A stretch of DNA of 14,350 bases from Comamonadaceae bacterium (lineage in GTDB: Bacteria; Pseudomonadota; Gammaproteobacteria; Burkholderiales; Burkholderiaceae): NCBI GenBank assembly GCA_947374535.1, contig CANCCJ010000063.1, forward strand, positions 1 through 14,350, written 5' to 3'. The notes under the pieces were generated by a model. That model ran no database searches. It was given only the letters and a program-made list of their open reading frames with translations, and was not told the DNA's origin. Position numbers and translations under genes: made by a program. This document shows positions 1 to 7,442 of this stretch, one piece after another; the first letter of the stretch is position 1; each line of letters opens with the position of its first letter.

Positions 1-1535
1 CTGGCCGAGTGACAGTTGGCAATCGCTTGCGGAATTTCAGCGCGCAAGGGATCGCTCAAACCGATCAGACCTAGCCACTCAAAATCAAAACCATGCGCAG
101 AGCTGGGCCACGCGTCGCCGACAAAGCGTCCCTGTGCCACAGCCAACACGCGCAAACCATCTGAGGCCATCGCATGCACCACCTCGCCCCATTGCGCTTG
201 CAACGCGGGTGAAAGATGACACAAATCCATCACCGCCTCTGGCGCCCCCTTGGCAGACACGATGTGCGCCCCATCTTCACTGGCACGCCACACATGTGAC
301 ATGGCGCGCAAAGCGGGGCTCAGGGCGTAAGTTTGCACCAACGCCCAATCAGGATGCAAATGTTCAGAGTCGCTCAGCCACGTTTGCCCCAGCGCATGAA
401 AGGCAATTTCCATTGGGTCAAAAGGCTCAGGCGCACTCGCCAAAATCGCGTGTTCGACCAAGCCATGAAAATCGTCCGGCAACGATTCACCATTGATTTT
501 GAAAAGGCGTGGCGCAGAGGCCGCCCCCACCGCCAAGGCCGCAACTTTCATGCGGTTTTCAGTCAAGGTACCCGTTTTGTCTGTGCACAACACCGTGGTT
601 GCGCCCAAAGCTTCAATCGCGTTGATATGACGGGTCAACACCCCTTCCTGCGCCAAACGATGTGCGCCCAAGGCCGGAAAGATGGCCATCACCACCGGAT
701 ACTCTTCGGGCAAGATGGCCATGGCCAAAGCAATTCCCGACAACAGCGCAGGCAACCATGCACCGTTGCGAAGGCCCAAAGTCAAGATCATCAGGACGCA
801 CAAGCCAAACGTGATCCACGCCAACACCTTCACCAACTGGGCGGTTTGCTTTTGCAGCGGCGTCAGCGCCGTTTCGATTTGGTTCAATGACTCGCCAATG
901 CGCCCCATCTGACTACGCATGCCAGTGGCGGTGACACGCACCACCCCTTGGCCACGAACCACAAAAGTGCCGCCGAAGACAGCTGCCAATTCATCCCCAC
1001 CAGGCTGTTGGACACTCGCCAAAGCTTCATCGAAAGCCTCGCCCACCTTAGTCACAGCCAACGATTCACCCGTCAACAAAGACTCATCTACTTGCAATTG
1101 GTCCGCGTGCAACACCCAGGCGTCGGCCGCAATACGGTCGCCCTCAGCGATAAACAACACATCGCCCACCACCACCTCACGCGAAGGCACACTGGTGCGT
1201 TGGCCATCACGCAAGACTTGAGCGAAAGGCTGGCTCAGTTGCCGCAACGCATCAATGGCGGCCTCTGACTTTCCCTCTTGATAAAAGGTCAAAGCCAACA
1301 CTGCCAACACAAAGACAAACAGCGTGAGGCCTTCAGTCAAATCACCCAGCACCAAATACAACGAAGCAGCCAGCACCAGCAATGCAAACATGGGCTCCAT
1401 CAACATCGCCCAAAGCCTTGTCCACACGCTTCGGCGTTGTGCAACATCTAACGCGTTGCCGCCGTCGTGCGCGAGTTGCAGCGCAGCCTGCTGAGAAGTC
1501 AAGCCATTAAGAAAAGATGTGTCGGTGATATTCAA
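1..1535 (-). CDS. P2-type cation-transporting ATPase (C-terminal part outside window)
   Basis: This is an inner-membrane ion pump driven by ATP, with 511 residues visible and the 3' end beyond the window edge. In order it shows: an N-terminal cation-ATPase domain (GLTSQQAALQL near residues 11-21); membrane helices M1-M2 at about 44-85; the actuator domain with TGES at 155-158; helices M3-M4 at about 231-290; the phosphorylation motif DKTGT with Asp319; an ATP-binding domain with KGAPE from Lys429; and a GLSDPLR-type hinge near the break. The M4 ion-binding motif reads PEEYP (276-280), not the PEGLP of classical calcium pumps, so the ion cannot be assigned. No ATG occurs in frame before the conserved N-terminus. 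The best start is TTG at 1533-1535, without a clear ribosome site. Family members are usually 800-900 residues, so roughly a third is missing. It diverges from the regulator gene and has no evident link to it. Confidence 0.93.
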   Translation of the reverse strand, partial: MNITDTSFLNGLTSQQAALQLAHDGGNALDVAQRRSVWTRLWAMLMEPMFALLVLAASLYLVLGDLTEGLTLFVFVLAVLALTFYQEGKSEAAIDALRQLSQPFAQVLRDGQRTSVPSREVVVGDVLFIAEGDRIAADAWVLHADQLQVDESLLTGESLAVTKVGEAFDEALASVQQPGGDELAAVFGGTFVVRGQGVVRVTATGMRSQMGRIGESLNQIETALTPLQKQTAQLVKVLAWITFGLCVLMILTLGLRNGAWLPALLSGIALAMAILPEEYPVVMAIFPALGAHRLAQEGVLTRHINAIEALGATTVLCTDKTGTLTENRMKVAALAVGAASAPRLFKINGESLPDDFHGLVEHAILASAPEPFDPMEIAFHALGQTWLSDSEHLHPDWALVQTYALSPALRAMSHVWRASEDGAHIVSAKGAPEAVMDLCHLSPALQAQWGEVVHAMASDGLRVLAVAQGRFVGDAWPSSAHGFDFEWLGLIGLSDPLRAEIPQAIANCHSA

Positions 1536-1604
1536 GGTTGTCAGCTGCAGCTGCCATTTTCAAACGTAGAAGAGCTTTTAATTTGCTGAGTTTTTTGATG
1601 TGTG

Positions 1605-1617
1605 TCTATACGATAGA
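1605..1617. promoter_or_regulatory. Inverted repeat TCTATACGATAGA, possible operator
   Basis: Perfect five-base arms (TCTAT / ATAGA) flank a three-base centre between the divergent genes. It is the size of a regulator half-site pair and does not resemble the GntR-type sites at 1646-1666 and 2562-2572. It could serve either direction or be chance in AT-rich DNA. Confidence 0.25.
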
Positions 1618-1645
1618 TCACAGAGTATGAGAAAAAATTTGTAAG

Positions 1646-1666
1646 AATCATTTGTCGCATATGATT
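1646..1666. promoter_or_regulatory. Candidate GntR autoregulatory operator
   Basis: An inverted repeat AATCAT / ATGATT flanks a nine-base centre that begins TTGTCG. The octamer ATTTGTCG (1650-1657) is identical to the one at the operator before the TRAP operon (2560-2567). The site lies over the predicted -10 element of gntR, a position suited to repression of the regulator by its own product. Its right half departs from the TNGTNNNACNA pattern, so it may bind more weakly than the downstream site. This is inference from sequence only. Confidence 0.45.
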
Positions 1667-1710
1667 TAAACAACACCAGAGCATCTCATCAAACAAGCCA
1701 TATTTTCACC

Positions 1711-2508
1711 ATGCCTCGCATTCAATTAGGTGCATCGTTATCTGAAAAACTAGCGAAAACACTAGAAACAAGTATTCGTGAAGGGAAGCTCGAAACGGGT
1801 AAAAAACTCCCTACCGAAAACGCGTTAGTAGAAAAGCATGGCGTCAGCAGAACTGTGGTGCGAGAGGCTTTCTCTCGTTTAAAAACTCTAGGGCTGATTG
1901 AAACGCGACAAGGCTCTGGCGCATTTGTTAAAGCTGTGCCACAACCTGACACTGGCAAACTCAAACTGATTCCTGACGGTTCGATTAATGCAGTCTTGAA
2001 AGTTGTCGAAGTCCGGCGCGCGCTAGAAGCCGAATCCGCAGCCCTGGCCGCAGAGCGAAGAACCGCTAAATCATTGCAAAAAATCAAACAAGCCATGCGC
2101 ACGCTTGACAAGGCAGTGGCCAGCGGCGGCGATGGGGTGAGCGAAGATGTCGCCTTCCACGCGGCTATTGCACAAGCAGCAAACAACCCCTTTCTGCTGG
2201 ATACGCTCTCCTACCTCAACCAGTTTTTAGAAAACGCCACGCGTGTTACACGTGCCAACGAAGCCACACGTGCAGACTTGGAAGATGCCGTACGAGATGA
2301 ACACCAAGCCATCGTGCAAGCCATTGAAGATGGTGACATCAAAGCCGCCCGCCAAGCTGGAACCAAGCACATGCTCAACGCGGCACGACGCATTCGTCAT
2401 GCCGACCCTGTATTTTGGACCTCACAAGGTCGCGCACTGGCCAACCGTCTGCGCACAGAACTGACAGACAAACAAGTCAGTGGGCGGCCAAGAAAGCCTA
2501 AAACCTAA
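1711..2508 (+). CDS. FadR-subfamily (FCD) GntR transcriptional regulator
   Basis: This is a cytoplasmic DNA-binding regulator of 265 residues, a usual length for the family. Residues about 8-75 form the GntR winged helix-turn-helix, with LPTENALVEKHGVSRTVVREA as the recognition region and ETRQGSGAFV as the wing. Residues about 95-225 form the all-helical FCD ligand domain. Asp146, His150, His198 and His220 sit where the family binds a metal that helps hold a carboxylate effector. The gene lies 117 bases before the TRAP operon in the same direction, which makes the imported sugar acid or an intermediate the likely effector. Its own promoter region carries a related operator, suggesting autoregulation. 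The ATG lacks a clear ribosome site. The C-terminus ends in a basic SGRPRKPKT tail that resembles an AT-hook core. The family call is secure; the regulon is inferred. Confidence 0.95.
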   Translation: MPRIQLGASLSEKLAKTLETSIREGKLETGKKLPTENALVEKHGVSRTVVREAFSRLKTLGLIETRQGSGAFVKAVPQPDTGKLKLIPDGSINAVLKVVEVRRALEAESAALAAERRTAKSLQKIKQAMRTLDKAVASGGDGVSEDVAFHAAIAQAANNPFLLDTLSYLNQFLENATRVTRANEATRADLEDAVRDEHQAIVQAIEDGDIKAARQAGTKHMLNAARRIRHADPVFWTSQGRALANRLRTELTDKQVSGRPRKPKT

Positions 2509-2555
2509 ATTTATATCGCGGGTTACCCCCTAGGTCAACAGCCTGATTCGTTCAA

Positions 2556-2561
2556 GATAAT
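2556..2561 (+). promoter_or_regulatory. Possible -10 element of the tetronate operon
   Basis: GATAAT matches the -10 consensus at five of six bases and sits directly before the operator at 2562-2572, so a bound regulator would cover the transcription start. No good -35 was found (GGTCAA at 2533-2538 is poor). Low confidence. Confidence 0.3.
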
Positions 2562-2572
2562 TTGTCGTACAA
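2562..2572. promoter_or_regulatory. GntR/FadR-type operator of the tetronate operon
   Basis: TTGTCGTACAA has TTGT / ACAA arms around a three-base centre and fits TNGTNNNACNA, the pattern known for FadR-subfamily regulators, at every fixed position. It lies 54 bases before the dctP start and just after a possible -10 element. The preceding octamer ATTTGTCG (2560-2567) is repeated upstream of gntR. The adjacent FCD-type regulator is the natural ligand. The match is seen directly; binding and the direction of control are inferred. Confidence 0.6.
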
Positions 2573-2597
2573 CCTGACAGCATAACCATGCGTTGGG

Positions 2598-2613
2598 TTG
2601 TTGCTCTTAACAA
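2598..2613. repeat. Inverted repeat TTGTT-N6-AACAA in the leader
   Basis: Five-base arms flank a six-base loop immediately before the dctP ribosome site. It could be a weak leader hairpin or a spaced secondary regulator site. The arms are short, so chance is possible. Confidence 0.25.
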
Positions 2614-2615
2614 TC

Positions 2616-2620
2616 AGGAG
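2616..2620 (+). promoter_or_regulatory. Ribosome binding site of the TRAP solute-binding gene
   Basis: AGGAG lies five bases before the ATG at 2626, one of the clearest ribosome sites in the window. This fits strong production of the periplasmic binding protein. Confidence 0.7.
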
Positions 2621-2625
2621 ACACG

Positions 2626-3612
2626 ATGTCAAAGACTTTCCTTAGTAAAAAATGGGTGGTTGCCCTCGCTTCATCTGCCGCATTTGCGGCCTTCCCTATC
2701 CAAGCTCAAACCGTTCTGAAAATTGGCCATGTGTTGGCCAAAGGCTCGCATTACGACATTGGTGCCAATGTGTTTTGTGAGACCTTGGATAAGAACACCC
2801 AAGGCCGCTACAAGTGCCAGGTTTATCCTGCAAGCGCCTTGGGCGGTGAACGAGAACAAGTGGAAGCAGTGCAAATCGGCACGCAAGACTTGGTCATCAC
2901 GTCCACAGGCCCCGTGGGCAACTTTGTCCCTGAAATGAAGATCGTGGACATTCCATTCCTATTCCGTGATTACGACCACGCACGCAAAGTGTTGGATGGC
3001 AAAATTGGTCAAGACATGTTGGCCAAGTTTCCCAATCACGGCTTGGTGGCTTTGGCATGGAGCGAAAACGGCTTCCGTCATATGACGAACAACAAACGTC
3101 CCATTGTCAGCGCGACAGACGCCAGCGGTTTGAAAATGCGCACCATGGAGAACAAAGTACACATGGAAGGCTATCGCGCCTTTGGCATTCAACCCACGCC
3201 CATGGCTTTCCCAGAAGTTTTTGGCGCTTTGCAACAAGGTGTTGTGGACGGTCAAGAAAACCCCATCCCTGTGATCTTGGCTTCCAAGTTTTCACAAGTG
3301 CAAAAACATTTGTCCCTCACAGGCCACGTGTACTCACCAGGTCTCATCATCACCTCACCACGCATCATGAACAAGCTCAGCGACGCTGATAAAAAAGCGT
3401 TCTATGACGCAGCCACTAAGAGCGTGGCCGCGACGCGTAAGAAAGTGAATGACGACGAAGCCAATGGCATTGCTCAACTCGAACGCGAAGGCATGCAAGT
3501 CGTGAAGAAGGTCAACAGCGCCAGCTTCAACGATGCACTCAAAGGCCCTTACGCCAGCTACGCCAAAGAATTTGGTGCGGACAAGATTGCAGCCATCCAA
3601 GCTGTGAAGTAA
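2626..3612 (+). CDS. TRAP transporter solute-binding protein, DctP family
   Basis: This is the periplasmic receptor of a TRAP transporter. It captures an acidic solute and delivers it to the membrane pair encoded next. The 328 residues begin with a Sec signal peptide (basic start, hydrophobic core, likely cut after Ala27 in PIQA-QT). The mature part has the DctP fold: an LKIGHVLAKGSHY first strand, the GGEREQVEAVQIGTQDL region, and LKMRTMENKVH with Arg172, the conserved arginine that binds the substrate carboxylate. A VVDGQENP motif follows at about 206-213. The sequence alone does not identify the ligand. The operon of L-threonate and D-erythronate enzymes makes a tetronate the best guess. 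It is the first gene after the operator and is followed by a strong hairpin that may raise its message level above the permease genes. Confidence 0.95.
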   Translation: MSKTFLSKKWVVALASSAAFAAFPIQAQTVLKIGHVLAKGSHYDIGANVFCETLDKNTQGRYKCQVYPASALGGEREQVEAVQIGTQDLVITSTGPVGNFVPEMKIVDIPFLFRDYDHARKVLDGKIGQDMLAKFPNHGLVALAWSENGFRHMTNNKRPIVSATDASGLKMRTMENKVHMEGYRAFGIQPTPMAFPEVFGALQQGVVDGQENPIPVILASKFSQVQKHLSLTGHVYSPGLIITSPRIMNKLSDADKKAFYDAATKSVAATRKKVNDDEANGIAQLEREGMQVVKKVNSASFNDALKGPYASYAKEFGADKIAAIQAVK

Positions 3613-3630
3613 TCGGTATTTCTTCACCTT

Positions 3631-3659
3631 TCAGCGAGCCAGCCACGCTGGCTTGCTGA
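3631..3659 (+). promoter_or_regulatory. Strong intercistronic hairpin between dctP and dctQ
   Basis: TCAGCGAGCCAGC (3631-3643) and GCTGGCTTGCTGA (3647-3659) pair over 13 positions with one G-U pair and a three-base CAC loop. No T-run follows, so it is not a standard terminator. It is more likely to stabilise the 3' end of the dctP message after processing or to lower read-through. A stoichiometric need for more binding protein than permease is well known for such operons. Confidence 0.65.
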
Positions 3660-3673
3660 GCATGGAACACACC

Positions 3674-4186
3674 ATGAAATCTTTCGAAAAATATTTAATG
3701 ATTGCCAATCGCGGCGTGCTGATTGCTCTGCTCGCAGCCATGGCCATCATCATTTTCTCTAATGTGGTTTTGCGCTATTCCACAAATCAATCCATTGAGT
3801 GGGCCGAAGAAGTGGCTCGCTACATGATGGTGTGGCTCACCTTTTTAGGCGCAGGCCCTGTACTGCGCTATGGCGGTCATATTGCTGTTGAGAACTTACA
3901 AGACAGTTTGCCCATCGCTTGGGCACGCGCTATTCGCGTTTTGATTGCCGTGATGCTCACGGGCTTTTTCATCTTCATCATTTGGTATGGCGCCATCTAT
4001 GTGGATCGCGTGCAATACCAAATGACACCCACCACACAAGTCTCCATGTCATGGGTCTATGGCGCCATGCCAGCAGGTGGCGTATTGCTGCTCTTACATT
4101 GGTTGCTCATTGTTCGCGACTACGTGCTCACACGCACCTTCGCATCCGATTCACATTTCGACGCCACCGCGAGCGCATCCCTATGA
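3674..4186 (+). CDS. TRAP transporter small permease, DctQ family
   Basis: This is the small membrane subunit that partners DctM in the inner membrane. From ATG 3674 it has 170 residues and four hydrophobic helices, at about 13-34, 50-68, 86-108 and 128-148. The first pair is separated by SIEWAEEVARYMMVW, typical of the family. Three in-frame starts are possible: TTG 3653, ATG 3662 and ATG 3674. The TTG lies inside the hairpin stem at 3647-3659. ATG 3674 has GGA seven bases upstream and yields the usual MKSFEKYL-type beginning, so I chose it, though ATG 3662 cannot be excluded. Its stop overlaps the start of dctM (ATGA), indicating translational coupling. Confidence 0.9.
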   Translation: MKSFEKYLMIANRGVLIALLAAMAIIIFSNVVLRYSTNQSIEWAEEVARYMMVWLTFLGAGPVLRYGGHIAVENLQDSLPIAWARAIRVLIAVMLTGFFIFIIWYGAIYVDRVQYQMTPTTQVSMSWVYGAMPAGGVLLLLHWLLIVRDYVLTRTFASDSHFDATASASL

Positions 4187-5475
4187 GTTTGAGTGTCATC
4201 CTTCTTCTGAGCTGCTGCTTTTATTTAGCCATCGGCTTTCCCGTTGCATTTGCACTGGGGTTTTCGACCCTCACCGCCTTGATTTTTGGCGCAGACTTCC
4301 CGCTCTTCGTCTTGCTCAAGCAAACCTACGAAGGTGTGGACAGCTTCCCACTGATGGCTGTGCCGTTTTTCATCTTGGCCGCAGAGCTTATGAGTGGCGG
4401 CTCGCTTACCGAAGTGCTGCTGAAGTTTGCAGCACAGTTTGTGGGACACAAACGTGGCGGCTTGGGTTACACCAACGTGGTGTCGCTCACGTTCTTCTCT
4501 GGCATTTCAGGATCAGCCTTGGCCGATGCTGCAGGTCCTGGTTCCATGATGATTCGTATGATGGACAAGGCTGGCTACGACCGCTCGTATGCTGCGGCTC
4601 TTACAGCGGCCACCGCCATCGTGGGCCCCATCATTCCGCCTTCCATCATCATGATCATTTATGCATTGCAGGATGATCGTGTGTCTGTGGGTGCACTCTT
4701 CATTGCAGGCTTCATTCCTGGCATCTTGATTGCGGCGGGTATGGCGATGGTGAACTGGTATGTATCTAAAGAGCGCAACTACAAAGGCATTCCCGGCAAC
4801 GAAACCTTTGCCGAAAAAATGTTGGTCACTTGGAAAGCCATCCCTGCATTGCTGTTGCCTGTGATCATTCTGGGCGGTATGCGTGCCGGCTGGTTCACGC
4901 CAACAGAAGCCTCTGTGGTCGCGGTGTTCTACGCCTTGGTATGTGGAAAATGGATTTACCGCACCTTAGAGTGGAAAGCTGTGCCCGACATCTTGTCTCG
5001 CTCGGCACTCATGACGGCTTCGGTGCTCATCATCATTGGTACATCGAATGCCTTTGCTTGGATCTTGACAATCGATGGGCTGCCGATCAAGCTGGCTGAA
5101 TGGATGGGCGCGCAAGACATGTCCGCGTTCACCTTCTTGATTGCTGTGAACATTTTCTTGTTGATCTTCGGTATCTTCATAGAGCCCCTGCCCGGTGTGA
5201 TGGTATTAGTCCCGATCTTGGCGCCCGTCGCGGCGAAGCTGGGCATTGATCCGATTCACTTTGCCATGGTGGTGATCTTCAACTTGACGCTGGGCATGAT
5301 CACACCGCCTGTGGGTGGGCTTCTGTTCGTCACTTCGAACGTGGCCAAAGTTCCTCTGGATGCACTTACGCGAGAGCTCAAACCCTTCCTGATCGCTCAC
5401 GCCATCATCTTAGGGCTTCTGACCTTCATTCCCGCTTTGAGCACATGGGCGCCACACGCATTTGGCTTTCAATAA
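4183..5475 (+). CDS. TRAP transporter large permease, DctM family
   Basis: This is the large transport subunit, moving the solute across the inner membrane with sodium co-transport as known for the family. It has 430 residues, the usual length, and is almost entirely hydrophobic with about 11-12 segments. Family signatures include FPLMAVPFFILAAELM near the start, the FFSGISGSALADAAGPG loop, TAATAIVGPIIPPSI, a GWFTPTEAS turn in the middle, and NLTLGMITPPVGGLLFV near the end. The second and last of these correspond to the paired substrate and sodium loops. The open frame extends upstream to 3919, but that part is the shifted reading of dctQ. ATG 4183 overlaps the dctQ stop and gives the normal N-terminus. 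Confidence 0.95.
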   Translation: MSLSVILLLSCCFYLAIGFPVAFALGFSTLTALIFGADFPLFVLLKQTYEGVDSFPLMAVPFFILAAELMSGGSLTEVLLKFAAQFVGHKRGGLGYTNVVSLTFFSGISGSALADAAGPGSMMIRMMDKAGYDRSYAAALTAATAIVGPIIPPSIIMIIYALQDDRVSVGALFIAGFIPGILIAAGMAMVNWYVSKERNYKGIPGNETFAEKMLVTWKAIPALLLPVIILGGMRAGWFTPTEASVVAVFYALVCGKWIYRTLEWKAVPDILSRSALMTASVLIIIGTSNAFAWILTIDGLPIKLAEWMGAQDMSAFTFLIAVNIFLLIFGIFIEPLPGVMVLVPILAPVAAKLGIDPIHFAMVVIFNLTLGMITPPVGGLLFVTSNVAKVPLDALTRELKPFLIAHAIILGLLTFIPALSTWAPHAFGFQ

Positions 5476-5490
5476 ACACTGCACGTTCTT

Positions 5491-6399
5491 ATGACGAAAA
5501 ACAACTCCTCCGCACTCCACATCGGCCTGATTGGCCTAGGTGCCATGGGCCAAGGCATGGCTAGCTCACTGCGCCGTGCAGGCCATCACGTCAACGTGTG
5601 CGATGTGCGCTTTGATGTCGCCGAAGCCTTCGCCAAAGAAGGCGGCACAGCGTACAAAACACCTGCTGACTTGGCTAAGCAAGTTGACATCATCGTCAGC
5701 GTAGTGGTCAATGCAGACCAGACCGAACAAGTCTTGTTTGGCGAACATGGTGCAGCCGCCCACCTCAAAGCAGGCAGCCTGTTCATCATGTGCTCTACCG
5801 TCGACCCCAACTGGTCTGTGGCATTAGAAAAGCGTTTGAACGACATGGGCCTGATGTACTTGGACGCTCCTATTTCAGGTGGCGCAGCCAAAGCGGCCAC
5901 CGGCCAAATGACCATGATGACATCAGGACAAGCAGCAGCCTATGCCAAAGCTGGCAACGCATTGGAGAGCATGGCCGCCAACGTCTACAAACTGGGCGAC
6001 CGTGCAGGGTTCGGCAGCAAAGTGAAAATCATCAACCAACTATTGGCGGGTGTGCACATTGCCGCGGCTGCAGAAGCCATGGCTTTGGGTTTGCGCGAAG
6101 GCGTGGCGGCGGATGCTCTGTATGAAGTCATCACCAACAGCGCTGGTAACAGCTGGATGTTTGAAAACCGCATGGCCCATGTGTTGAAGGGTGACTACAC
6201 GCCCCTGTCAGCAGTCGATATTTTCGTGAAAGATTTGGGACTGGTGCTCGACACCGCGCGTGCCACCAAATTCCCACTTCCCTTGTCAGCCACTGCACAT
6301 CAAATGTTCATGCAGGCTTCGACCGCAGGCCATGGCCGCGAAGACGACTCGGCCGTCATCAAAATCTTCCCTGGCATTGAGTTGCCACACGCCAACTAA
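5491..6399 (+). CDS. ltnD: L-threonate dehydrogenase (beta-hydroxyacid dehydrogenase family)
   Basis: It is predicted to oxidise L-threonate at C2 to 2-oxo-tetronate (2-dehydro-L-erythronate) with NAD in the cytoplasm. The 302 residues show a Rossmann start (GLIGLGAMGQGMA, about 12-24) with Asp38 at the end of the second strand, favouring NAD over NADP. The substrate motif DAPISGG is at 125-131. The catalytic Lys179 lies in GSKVKIINQLLAG with Asn182, and a helical C-terminal domain follows. The call as LtnD, and not a general 3-hydroxyisobutyrate or tartronate semialdehyde enzyme, rests on overall family likeness plus neighbours DenD, OtnK, OtnC and OtnI, which form the characterised acid-sugar pathway. 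It starts 15 bases after dctM with no clear ribosome site, so translation may depend on coupling. Confidence 0.88.
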   Translation: MTKNNSSALHIGLIGLGAMGQGMASSLRRAGHHVNVCDVRFDVAEAFAKEGGTAYKTPADLAKQVDIIVSVVVNADQTEQVLFGEHGAAAHLKAGSLFIMCSTVDPNWSVALEKRLNDMGLMYLDAPISGGAAKAATGQMTMMTSGQAAAYAKAGNALESMAANVYKLGDRAGFGSKVKIINQLLAGVHIAAAAEAMALGLREGVAADALYEVITNSAGNSWMFENRMAHVLKGDYTPLSAVDIFVKDLGLVLDTARATKFPLPLSATAHQMFMQASTAGHGREDDSAVIKIFPGIELPHAN

Positions 6400-6420
6400 T
6401 TCAAACTCAAAGGGCAAGGT

Positions 6421-7434
6421 ATGCGTATCCTCATCACAGGTGGTGGCGGTTTTCTGGGTGCCAGCCTCGCACGCGAGTTGTTGCAACTGTCGACCATTCA
6501 CCTCGAAGGCAAAGGCTCAGGCCCTCTCACTGAATTGGTATTGACCGACCTTGTGGCGCCACCCACTGACTTGCAAGGAGATTCACGCGTGCGTGCCGTG
6601 GTGGGTAACTTGAGCCACTTACTGAGCACACAAGCCCTCACCCTCGACGGTGTAGATGCTGTGGTTCATTTGGCGGCTGCCGTGAGTGGCGAATGCGAAG
6701 CCAATTTAGATTTGGGTTTACAAAGCAATTTACAAACCTCACTCAACTTGCTGCAAGCTGCACGCCACCAAGCCAACCAGCCTGTGTTTGTGTTTGCCAG
6801 CTCAGTGGCGGTGTTTGGGGCACCCGCGGGGCAACAACTACCCAGCAGCATTTCAGACACGTTTCAGCCCACACCACAAAGCAGCTACGGCATTCAAAAA
6901 TTTATGGTCGAGCAATTGGTGGCTGATTTCTCGCGCAAGGGTCTCATTCACGGCCGCAATGTGCGTTTGATGACTGTCTCGGTTCGCCCAGGCAAACCCA
7001 ACGGCGCTGCGTCCAGTTTTTTGAGCGGCATGTTTCGCGAGCCTTTGGCGGGCGAAGCCTGCACCGTCCCTGTGCCTGCGGACACGCGCGTGGCGCTCGC
7101 CTCCACAGACAAGACCATGCAAGGTTTGTTGTGTGCCCTCACCACACCGACATTTCAGTGGGGTGCGCCCACCGCGGTGAACTTGCCCGCTCTGACCACC
7201 ACCGTGGGTGAAATGGCACAAGCTTTGAAAGAAATCGCTGGCGACGCCACAGCAGCTTTGCTGGACTGGCAAGTCGACGCCAAAGTGCAAGCCATCGTCA
7301 GCGGTTGGCCCAGCCAGTTTGACAATGACCGCGCCAAAGGTCTTGGTTTATTTGCAGACACTTCGGTCAAAAGCCTCATTCAATCCTATGCAATGCGTCA
7401 CCCCAGCGCCATCAACTGCATGTTGACGTTCTAA
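6421..7434 (+). CDS. denD: D-erythronate dehydrogenase (extended SDR family)
   Basis: It is predicted to oxidise D-erythronate at C2 to the same kind of 2-oxo-tetronate that LtnD makes, giving the operon a second entry point. The protein is an extended short-chain dehydrogenase of 337 residues. The NAD-binding loop GGGGFLG is at 7-13, with Asp43 after the second strand suggesting NAD. VVHLAAAVSG is at 81-90, the FASSVAVFG strand holds the catalytic Ser at 127-128, and Tyr156-x3-Lys160 lies in SSYGIQKFMVEQL. VSVRPGKPNGAASSF matches the substrate region seen in DenD proteins. A ribosome site (AGGGCAAGG, 6411-6419) lies just before the ATG. The general SDR class is certain; the substrate comes from family likeness and from the neighbouring kinase, isomerase and decarboxylase. 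Confidence 0.88.
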   Translation: MRILITGGGGFLGASLARELLQLSTIHLEGKGSGPLTELVLTDLVAPPTDLQGDSRVRAVVGNLSHLLSTQALTLDGVDAVVHLAAAVSGECEANLDLGLQSNLQTSLNLLQAARHQANQPVFVFASSVAVFGAPAGQQLPSSISDTFQPTPQSSYGIQKFMVEQLVADFSRKGLIHGRNVRLMTVSVRPGKPNGAASSFLSGMFREPLAGEACTVPVPADTRVALASTDKTMQGLLCALTTPTFQWGAPTAVNLPALTTTVGEMAQALKEIAGDATAALLDWQVDAKVQAIVSGWPSQFDNDRAKGLGLFADTSVKSLIQSYAMRHPSAINCMLTF

Positions 7435-7442
7435 CGACACAC

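Larger units (their letters stand above)
1536..1710. promoter_or_regulatory. Divergent intergenic control region
   Basis: This AT-rich stretch separates the ATPase gene (minus) from the GntR regulator (plus) and should hold both promoters. For gntR, TATGAT at 1660-1665 is a good -10 candidate. The matching -35 (TTTGTA, 1638-1643, 16-base spacing) is weak. The hexamer ATTTGT occurs twice, at 1637-1642 and 1650-1655. Two inverted repeats are listed separately. I could not pick a convincing promoter for the ATPase gene. The promoter calls are pattern matches only. Confidence 0.5.

Noticed and set aside
134..1268. Overlapping plus-strand open frames of 100-185 codons
   Set aside because: They lie opposite the continuous P-type ATPase frame with all its motifs and show no recognisable protein features.
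2509..2540. Terminator after gntR around GGGTTACCCC
   Set aside because: The stem would be only three or four pairs and no T-run follows.
3653..3673. Longer dctQ starting at TTG 3653 or ATG 3662
   Set aside because: The TTG lies inside the hairpin stem. ATG 3674 has a spaced GGA and the expected N-terminus. ATG 3662 remains possible but is less likely.
3919..4182. N-terminal extension of the DctM reading frame
   Set aside because: It is the shifted reading of dctQ. ATG 4183 overlaps the dctQ stop and gives the standard DctM beginning.
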